Assembly: GCA_017399065.1 (NCBI GenBank)
Contig: JAFQEL010000012.1
Coordinates: 62,001 to 126,000, forward strand
DNA from: Clostridia bacterium
GTDB taxonomy: Bacteria; Bacillota; Clostridia; Oscillospirales; Acutalibacteraceae
Reading direction: 5' to 3'
DNA length: 64,000 nt
The translations under genes and the position numbers were made by a program. This document shows positions 58,575-64,000 of this stretch, in pieces; position 1 is the first letter of the stretch, and each line of letters opens with the position of its first letter. The notes beneath the pieces were generated by a model. That model had not been told where the DNA came from, did no database searches, and worked only from the letters and a program-made list of their open reading frames with translations.

Positions 58575-59981
58575 ATGAGCTTAAAATCAGTAAAAGAAGT
58601 AGAAGCTAACGTACATGAACTTACCGTAACTATCGATGCCGACACATTCAAGGCAGCAACGGTAAAGGTTTACAACAAGCAGAAGAAGGATATTTCTGTT
58701 CCCGGTTTCCGTAAAGGTAAGGTTCCGATGCATATGATCGAGAAGCTTTACGGTAAGGGTGTATTTTATGAAGATGCCCTCAACGATCTCTTCCCCGCAA
58801 CAGTTGATGCAGCAGTTGCTGAGTCAGGTATCGACGCTGCAAGCGCACCCTACGATGCAAATGTTGTCGAAATCGGCGATAACGGTGTTGAAATGACAGT
58901 TAAGGTTGCAACAAAGCCCGATGTCGAAGTAGGCGAGTACAAGGGCATGAGCGCAGAGAAGGCAGCTGTTGAGGTTTCTGATGACGAGGTCAATCACGAA
59001 CTTGACCATCTCCGTGAGCAGGGCTCAAGACTTGTCAACGTTGACGACAGATCTGCTAAGGACGGCGATATCGTTACAATCGATTTCGAAGGTTTTGTTG
59101 ACGGCGTTGCATTCGACGGCGGCAAGGCTGAAGGTTACGATCTTACTCTCGGCTCCGGTTCATTCATCCCCGGCTTCGAGGAGCAGATTGTCGGCAAGTC
59201 GATCGACGAGGAGTTTGACGTGAACGTTACATTCCCCGCTGAGTATACACCCGAGCTTGCTTCCAAGGAAGCTGTTTTCAAATGCAAGCTCCACAAGATC
59301 AGCGTTAAAGAGCTTCCCGAGCTTGACGATGAGTTTGCAAAGGATCTCGGCGAGTATGATACACTCGACGAGCTCAAGGCTGGCATCAAGAAGGATATCA
59401 CAGAGCGTAAGCAGCAGGATGTTGACAACGCATTCGAGAACGCTCTTCGTGAGCAGCTTGTAGAAAACCTCAAGGCAGAGATTCCCGCAATTCTCCTTGA
59501 TGAGGCTTTCCAGCAGAATAAGGACAGCTTCATTCAGCGCTTCGAGTCACAGGGTATCAGCTATCAGCAGTACCTTCAGTACACAGGTATGGATGAGAAG
59601 ATTCTCGACGAGCAGATCAGAGAAGAGGCTGTTAAGCAGCTCAAGCTTCGCTATGCGCTTGAGAAGATCGCTCAGCTTGAAGGCTTCGAGGCTACAGACG
59701 ATGATGTAGCAGCAGAGTACGACAAGATTGCTACCACATACGGTATCGATATCGAGACAGTCAAGAAGGTTGCTCCCGTAGAGAGCATCAAGGCAGACAT
59801 CGTTGTACAGAAGGCTATGCAGTTTGTAGTTGACAACGCAAAGGCTGCAAAGAAGAAGGCTGCCCCCAAGAAGAAGGCCGCTCCTAAGGCTGAAGCAGAG
59901 GGCGAGGAGAAGCCCGCTCCCAAGAAGAAGGCTGCTCCCAAGAAGAAGGCTGCAGAGAAAAAGGCTGAGGACGCTGAATAA
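58575..59981 (+). CDS. tig: Trigger factor with Lys/Ala/Pro tail
   Basis: 468 residues. The N-terminal ribosome-binding loop reads ISVPGFRKGKVPMHMIEK, a PPIase domain (about 150-240) includes GDIVTIDFEGFVDGVAFDGG, and the helical chaperone domain follows. The last 46 residues (about 423-468) are a low-complexity run of KKKAAPKKK units with acidic patches, absent from standard trigger factor. It folds nascent proteins at the ribosome exit. AGGAGGATTTTAAAA precedes the ATG. Placed before clpP-clpX as usual. Confidence 0.95.
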   Translation: MSLKSVKEVEANVHELTVTIDADTFKAATVKVYNKQKKDISVPGFRKGKVPMHMIEKLYGKGVFYEDALNDLFPATVDAAVAESGIDAASAPYDANVVEIGDNGVEMTVKVATKPDVEVGEYKGMSAEKAAVEVSDDEVNHELDHLREQGSRLVNVDDRSAKDGDIVTIDFEGFVDGVAFDGGKAEGYDLTLGSGSFIPGFEEQIVGKSIDEEFDVNVTFPAEYTPELASKEAVFKCKLHKISVKELPELDDEFAKDLGEYDTLDELKAGIKKDITERKQQDVDNAFENALREQLVENLKAEIPAILLDEAFQQNKDSFIQRFESQGISYQQYLQYTGMDEKILDEQIREEAVKQLKLRYALEKIAQLEGFEATDDDVAAEYDKIATTYGIDIETVKKVAPVESIKADIVVQKAMQFVVDNAKAAKKKAAPKKKAAPKAEAEGEEKPAPKKKAAPKKKAAEKKAEDAE

Positions 59982-60021
59982 ATTCAGGTCTTATCGGTCT
60001 ATAATAAATTTCAGCAAAACG

Positions 60022-60056
60022 ACCGGCAGACCCTTCATTGTTAAGAGTCTGCCGGT
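60022..60056 (+). terminator. Hairpin between tig and clpP
   Basis: A perfect 10-bp stem (60022-60031 with 60047-60056) followed by TTGTAAT; probably partial termination. Confidence 0.55.
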
Positions 60057-60089
60057 TTGTAATAATAATTAAGGAAGGAAGATGTAACT

Positions 60090-60671
60090 ATGAGTTTAGT
60101 CCCGTACGTAATTGAACAGACGAGCAGAGGAGAAAGACAGTTTGATATTTTCTCCAGACTTTTAAATGACAGAATTATTGTCCTCTCCGACGAGGTAAAC
60201 GATGCAACAGCAAGCCTTGTTGTCGCTCAGCTCCTTTTCCTTGAGGGTCAGGACAGTGAAAAGGATATCAGCCTTTATATCAACAGCCCGGGCGGCTCTG
60301 TTTCCGCAGGTCTCGCAATCTACGATACAATGCAGTACATTAAGTGTGATGTTTCTACAATCTGTATGGGTATGGCTGCAAGTATGGGTGCATTCCTGCT
60401 TTCCTCCGGTGCAAAGGGTAAGCGTTTTGCTCTCCCCAACAGCGAGATTATGATTCACCAGCCCCTCGGCGGTACAAGAGGCCAGGCTTCAGATATTCAG
60501 ATTGAAGCCGAGCACATTATCAAAATCAAGAACAACCTCAACAAGATTCTTGCAGAGAATACAGGCAAGTCTGTCGAAACAATCGCTCTCGATACCGACA
60601 GAAACAACTGGATGAGTGCAGAGGAAGCTGCAGCATACGGCCTTGTTGATAAGGTTCTTTACAAGAGATAA
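60090..60671 (+). CDS. clpP: ATP-dependent Clp protease proteolytic subunit
   Basis: 193 residues. The N-terminal [21 protein letters not shown], the serine motif [16 protein letters not shown], the His in [17 protein letters not shown] and the Asp region are intact. Forms the 14-mer barrel that, with ClpX, degrades regulatory and damaged proteins. AAGGAAGGAAGATG precedes the ATG; clpX follows after 21 bases. Confidence 0.97.
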   Translation: MSLVPYVIEQTSRGERQFDIFSRLLNDRIIVLSDEVNDATASLVVAQLLFLEGQDSEKDISLYINSPGGSVSAGLAIYDTMQYIKCDVSTICMGMAASMGAFLLSSGAKGKRFALPNSEIMIHQPLGGTRGQASDIQIEAEHIIKIKNNLNKILAENTGKSVETIALDTDRNNWMSAEEAAAYGLVDKVLYKR

Positions 60672-60692
60672 TTTTTTAAGGAGAATTCCGCA

Positions 60693-62015
60693 ATGTCCAG
60701 AGATGGCGAAATGAGAGAAAAACCTGTTCGCTGTTCGTTCTGTAATAAGCTCCAGAGTCAAGTCGATAAGCTTATCGCAGGCCCCGGTGTGTTTATCTGT
60801 AACGAATGTGTCGAACTTTGCTACAATATAATTGAGGATGAAGAAGCCAATGCTCCTAAGGCAAAGTCTGATTCAAAGGGTGGATTTACTTTGCCGAAAC
60901 CTATGGAAATCAAGCAGAGACTTGATGAGTATGTTATCGGTCAGGAAGAGGCTAAGGTCGTCCTCAGTGTTGCTGTTTATAATCATTATAAGCGTATTTT
61001 CTTCGGTGCCGATTCCGATGCCGAAATACAGAAGAGTAATATCCTTATGCTCGGTCCTACAGGTGTAGGTAAAACTATGCTTGCGCAGACCCTTGCAAAG
61101 ACTCTCGATGTACCCTTTGCCATAGCCGATGCAACAACTCTAACAGAAGCAGGTTATGTCGGCGAAGATGTTGAGAATATTCTGCTCAGACTTATCCAGG
61201 CTGCAGATTTTGATATCGAGCGTGCAGAGCGTGGTATCATATATGTTGATGAGATTGATAAGATTGCACGCAAGTCCGAAAGCACATCCATCACACGTGA
61301 CGTAAGCGGTGAGGGCGTACAGCAGGCACTGCTCAAGATTATTGAGGGTACTGTTTCAAATGTACCCCCCGGAGGCGGCAGAAAGCATCCGCAGCAGGAG
61401 TTTATTCAGATCGATACTTCCAATATCCTCTTCATCTGTGCAGGTGCATTTGACGGTATGGAGAAGATAATTGAGAAACGTATCGGCGGTTCTGCTCTTG
61501 GCTTTGAGGCTGAGATAAAGGATAAGCGTCAGCTTGAGACCGACTATATTATGGGTCAGGCAATCCATCAGGATCTTGTGAAGTTCGGCCTTATTCCCGA
61601 GCTTGTCGGCCGTATGCCTGTTCTCACAGCTCTCCACGAGCTTGACCGTGATGCTCTTGTTAAGATTCTCAGCGAGCCTAAGAACTCTATCGTCAAGCAG
61701 TATACACAGCTTGTCGGTATGGATGATGTTGAGCTTGTATTTGAGCAGGAGGCACTTGAGGCTATTGCCGATAAAACTCTTGAGAAAAAGACAGGTGCAA
61801 GAGGTCTTCGCTCTATTATGGAGCAGACTCTTATTCCGATTATGTTCAAGGTTCCTTCTGAGCCTACAATTTCAAAGGTTATCATCACAGCTGACTGTGT
61901 GAAGAACGGTACAGCTCCCGATGTCGAGCGTGACGAAACCCGTACCGAGCATAAGCTCACCACTGTGCAGGATTTTTCTGTTGAGAAATCAAAGAAAAAA
62001 AGAACAGCTCGTTAA
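60693..62015 (+). CDS. clpX: ATP-dependent Clp protease ATP-binding subunit ClpX
   Basis: 440 residues. An N-terminal zinc finger (CSFCNK, then CNECVELC), Walker [13 protein letters not shown], Walker [12 protein letters not shown], the pore loop [14 protein letters not shown] (ClpX usually has GYVG here and IGF contacts to ClpP elsewhere) and sensor 2 [10 protein letters not shown]. Unfolds substrates and feeds them to ClpP. TTAAGGAGAATTCCGCA precedes the ATG. The tail is Lys/Arg-rich. Confidence 0.97.
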   Translation: MSRDGEMREKPVRCSFCNKLQSQVDKLIAGPGVFICNECVELCYNIIEDEEANAPKAKSDSKGGFTLPKPMEIKQRLDEYVIGQEEAKVVLSVAVYNHYKRIFFGADSDAEIQKSNILMLGPTGVGKTMLAQTLAKTLDVPFAIADATTLTEAGYVGEDVENILLRLIQAADFDIERAERGIIYVDEIDKIARKSESTSITRDVSGEGVQQALLKIIEGTVSNVPPGGGRKHPQQEFIQIDTSNILFICAGAFDGMEKIIEKRIGGSALGFEAEIKDKRQLETDYIMGQAIHQDLVKFGLIPELVGRMPVLTALHELDRDALVKILSEPKNSIVKQYTQLVGMDDVELVFEQEALEAIADKTLEKKTGARGLRSIMEQTLIPIMFKVPSEPTISKVIITADCVKNGTAPDVERDETRTEHKLTTVQDFSVEKSKKKRTAR

Positions 62016-62019
62016 ATCA

Positions 62020-62055
62020 AAAAGACAACTCACTGTTAGTAGAGTTGTCTTTTTT
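62020..62055 (+). terminator. Terminator after clpX
   Basis: A perfect 12-bp stem (62020-62031 with 62042-62053, 10-base loop) continuing into a T-run. Confidence 0.85.
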
Positions 62056-62096
62056 GTCATTCTATGCATCTTTTATGATGATGGTCTTATGCGTAG

Positions 62097-62116
62097 GGGC
62101 GATTCACGAATCGCCC
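62097..62116. repeat. Short palindrome of GGGCGATTC type
   Basis: Two 9-base arms (62097-62105, 62108-62116) with a 2-base loop. I recall near-identical dispersed copies in gut Clostridia genomes; no second copy occurs in this window. Confidence 0.5.
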
Positions 62117-62138
62117 GGAAATTAAATCCTTTCATGTC

Positions 62139-62160
62139 CTTCTGAGCGAAGCGAAGAATC
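62139..62160. repeat. Dispersed GAGCGAAGCGAAGAATC-type element
   Basis: TTCTGAGCGAAGCGAAGAAT is a sequence I recall as a widespread intergenic repeat in Firmicutes. Copy number cannot be checked here. Confidence 0.45.
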
Positions 62161-62167
62161 TTTACAG

Positions 62168-62215
62168 GCTCCCTCGTTGAGGGAGCTGTCAAAGCGTAAG
62201 CTTTGACTGAGGGAG
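62168..62215. repeat. Double-hairpin repeat (CTCCCTC type)
   Basis: Two adjacent perfect stems: 62168-62175 with 62179-62186 (3-base loop), and 62188-62195 with 62200-62207 (GTAA tetraloop), then TGAGGGAG. The form suggests a non-autonomous mobile or REP-like element. Confidence 0.55.
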
Positions 62216-62342
62216 TTTCGTCTTCGTAATTCTATCAAAGCAGGGTAGGAAAAGATAATAGAGAATATTGAATAGATAATAAATAATAGATATATCAAAA
62301 CACCGATGAATTCCAACAGGAAAACATAGGTGTTATTGTTGC

Positions 62343-62371
62343 TTGCATTATGTTTTTTGCTGTGTTATAAT
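62343..62371 (+). promoter_or_regulatory. Strong promoter before the BspA-like gene
   Basis: TTGCAT (62343-62348), 17-base spacer, perfect TATAAT (62366-62371). The predicted start at about 62378 coincides with the base of a long hairpin. Confidence 0.75.
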
Positions 62372-62376
62372 ATCGT

Positions 62377-62485
62377 TGCGAAACAAATCTTAATATTCCT
62401 GACACAAGTGTGTAATTTTATCTTTTGGTAAAAATACATGCTCATTTTTCGCATACTTGTGTTATGGGAGAAGATTTGTTTCGCA
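62377..62485 (+). ncRNA. Long three-part hairpin in the BspA-like leader
   Basis: From the base upward: a perfect 15-bp helix (62377-62391 with 62471-62485), an internal loop, a 13-bp helix with two G-U pairs (62400-62412 with 62452-62464), then a 7-bp apical hairpin (62416-62422 with 62427-62433). This could be a leader RNA or a separate small RNA ending at the next terminator, total about 163 nt. I recognise no named class. Confidence 0.6.
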
Positions 62486-62508
62486 GCAATCGGAGCAATG
62501 TGTTTTTC

Positions 62509-62540
62509 GTGCGCAGCTTCGGTTGCGCACTTTTTATTTT
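62509..62540 (+). terminator. Terminator just before the BspA-like start
   Basis: A 9-bp stem with one G-U pair (62509-62517 with 62522-62530) closed by a UUCG tetraloop and followed by TTTTTATTTT. It lies between the promoter and the ribosome binding site of the next gene. Confidence 0.8.
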
Positions 62541-62558
62541 AACAGGAGGTAAAATTAA

Positions 62559-64000
62559 ATGAAAACACCAAAAAAAGCATTGGCTGTGGTTATGTGCGTT
62601 GTTATGATGTTGACCGCCACACCTCTCAGCGGTTTTATTGGACTTGATTTAACAGGTCTGTTTGATTTCAAAGCAGAAGCAGCAACGTATTCCGGCAGCT
62701 GCGGTGATAACCTCACATGGGTGCTTGATACAGACTCTGGTGTACTCACAATCAGCGGTACGGGTGCGATGGAGGATTATACATCTTCATCTGATATACC
62801 GTGGGATTCATGCTACTCATCTGTCAAAACGGTCATAATAGGCGATAGTGTAACAACCATTGGTAAAAAAGCGTTCTGTGTTTGTTATTATCTCACAAGC
62901 GTAAAAATCGGTATCAATGTAACATCCATTGGTGAATCTGCGTTCTATAATTGCCACAGCCTTATAAGCGTAACAATTCCTGACAGTGTAACAACTATAG
63001 GTAATTATGCGTTCTCTTGGTGCAATAGTCTCGCAAGCATAACAATTCCCGACGGCGTACCAACTATCGGTTCTTGTGCGTTCTATAATTGCCGCAACCT
63101 TATAAGTGTAACAATTCCCGACAGCGTAACAGTTATCGGTGGTGATGCGTTTCGTGGTTGCACTAGCCTCACAAGCGTAACGATCGGAGACAGCGTAACA
63201 ACTATCGGTGAGTGTTCGTTCTATAATTGCACCAGTCTCACAAGTGTAATAATTCCCGACAACATAACAACCATCGATTATGGTGCGTTTGGGAATTGCA
63301 GCAGTCTTTCAGACGTCTATTATTCCGGTAACGAAGATCAATGGGAACGGATAGCGATAAAGAGTAGCAACGAGTGCTTATTAAACGCAAATATACACTA
63401 CAATTCCATCGGCGATAATCCTACACCCGACAATCCTACACAATTAACTTTGATATCAACTTACCCTGCAAGCGGCGCAACTCAGCTTTCGTATGAAGAT
63501 GATTTGGTTTTAACATTCAATATGAATGTTGAGCGTGGATTATCAACGTTGCATGATGACGGAATTGCATTAGGTATTTATGATTACGATACCGATGAAT
63601 TGGTAAAAAAGATAGATGAATTTTATATAGGGTACAAACATAACGGCAAAACTATGACGTTTGAAGATGCTTTCCGTAAACTTGAACCCGGCAGAAAGTA
63701 TTATATTAAAATCGCAAGCGATGCAGTGCGTTCTAAAACTGCCGATAAAACTTTGTTTTTTAAAGGAATAAATAACAAAGATGACTGGACTTTTTCGTAT
63801 TTTAGTCCAACACAAAAACAAGGCTATTCACTTGATGTGTATTCATCGGACAGAGCGGTTAATATTTCAAAAGGTGAATCTCAAAAAGTAAGTATTGTGC
63901 TTTTGCTTAACGGCGAGCCGTGCGAGCAGGATGGAATATCGTTAAGTGTTGCAAATAACGGTGTGGCTGAAATTAACAGCATTGAACGAGAAAGCGACAG
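62559..64000 (+). CDS. BspA-like leucine-rich-repeat surface protein (3' end off window)
   Basis: About 480 residues are visible and the frame is open at the window edge. ATG at 62559 with AACAGGAGGTAAAATTAA upstream. Signal peptide (about 1-47), then a segment with GVLTISGTGAMEDY, six to seven LRR_5 units of about 23 residues (pattern SVTIPDSVTTIGNYAFSWC) to about residue 260, a SDVYYSGNEDQWERI end cap, an Asn/Pro/Thr linker and a C-terminal beta domain that resembles Big_5 (TLISTYPASGATQLSYEDDLVLTFNMNV). BspA-type proteins bind host or plant surfaces. The cell-wall anchor, if any, would be beyond the window. Confidence 0.88.
   Translation, partial: MKTPKKALAVVMCVVMMLTATPLSGFIGLDLTGLFDFKAEAATYSGSCGDNLTWVLDTDSGVLTISGTGAMEDYTSSSDIPWDSCYSSVKTVIIGDSVTTIGKKAFCVCYYLTSVKIGINVTSIGESAFYNCHSLISVTIPDSVTTIGNYAFSWCNSLASITIPDGVPTIGSCAFYNCRNLISVTIPDSVTVIGGDAFRGCTSLTSVTIGDSVTTIGECSFYNCTSLTSVIIPDNITTIDYGAFGNCSSLSDVYYSGNEDQWERIAIKSSNECLLNANIHYNSIGDNPTPDNPTQLTLISTYPASGATQLSYEDDLVLTFNMNVERGLSTLHDDGIALGIYDYDTDELVKKIDEFYIGYKHNGKTMTFEDAFRKLEPGRKYYIKIASDAVRSKTADKTLFFKGINNKDDWTFSYFSPTQKQGYSLDVYSSDRAVNISKGESQKVSIVLLLNGEPCEQDGISLSVANNGVAEINSIERESD

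Larger units (their letters stand above)
62016..62342. other. Intergenic region with terminator and short palindromic repeats
   Basis: No gene is seen. It holds the clpX terminator, three palindromic elements (separate entries) and about 100 bases of AT-rich sequence with no recognised signal. Confidence 0.7.

Noticed and set aside
62377-62540. 6S RNA call
   Set aside because: Size, promoter and long hairpin are compatible, but I could not identify a conserved 6S central bubble, so it is kept as an unnamed RNA.
1-64000. Prophage, integrative element, CRISPR or defence island
   Set aside because: No integrase, transposase, phage structural gene, restriction system, cas gene or tRNA attachment site was seen; gene order is mostly conserved Clostridia backbone.

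Overview
The window looks like chromosomal DNA of a spore-forming, Gram-positive anaerobe of the class Clostridia, probably Oscillospiraceae/Ruminococcaceae from a gut or rumen. The evidence is a sporulation gene set (spoIIGA-sigE and a spoIVFA/spoIVFB-like pair), strong AGGAGG-type ribosome binding sites, frequent GTG/TTG starts, TTGACA/TATAAT promoters, glycan-degrading enzymes, a BspA-like leucine-rich-repeat surface protein and short palindromic repeats of a kind I recall from that group. I saw no rRNA, tRNA, CRISPR array, transposase, integrase or phage gene, so this is mostly ordinary backbone with a few accessory patches.

Layout. 1-12.3 kb is almost all minus strand: a GH13 amylase-type enzyme (cut by the window edge) behind mgtE, which has a long structured leader; glycogen phosphorylase; an nnr-lipoprotein-mazF operon; and a GH38 alpha-mannosidase behind a 593-residue protein of unknown family. 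12.4-17.4 kb holds a Cys-rich YkgJ-like protein, an amidase-domain protein, a DUF554 membrane protein and three tandem Thr-rich lipoproteins. 17.4-24.6 kb has two divergent metallophosphoesterases, uppP, an MFS transporter, a double-domain thyX and a histidine phosphatase. 24.6-28.1 kb pairs an MFS transporter with a GH106-like glycosidase.

28.2-34.6 kb is a compact plus-strand operon: thymidylate kinase, DUF2156, GNAT, DJ-1, 5-formyl-THF cyclo-ligase, mltG and U32 peptidase. 34.7-45.6 kb carries pcrA, a DHDPS-family lyase, a secreted alpha/beta hydrolase, spoIIGA-sigE, tmcAL, a sugar-phosphate isomerase, a formyltransferase-like gene and putP. 45.6-48.5 kb is a minus-strand operon joining a two-component system to a small alarmone synthetase. 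48.7-52.6 kb is the conserved spoIVFA-spoIVFB-radical SAM block. 52.6-57.8 kb is rplS (with a leader RNA), two signal peptidases, rbgA, rnhB, a UPF0102 gene and thrC. 57.8-62 kb is a phosphoesterase, tig, clpP and clpX. The last 2 kb holds palindromic repeats, a structured leader and the start of a BspA-like surface protein.

Working picture. The left part concerns storage and host or plant glycan breakdown (GH13, GlgP, GH38, GH106-like) with Mg2+ uptake. The centre combines nucleotide and folate metabolism, cell-wall synthesis (UppP, MltG) and sporulation control. The right part is translation, protein export and proteostasis. The best candidates for something undescribed are the mgtE leader, the unknown protein beside GH38, the lipoprotein triplet, the complementary half-motifs of the tandem ThyX, the alarmone synthetase fused into a two-component operon, and the hairpin leader before the BspA-like gene. 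All calls were made by reading; no database search was run.
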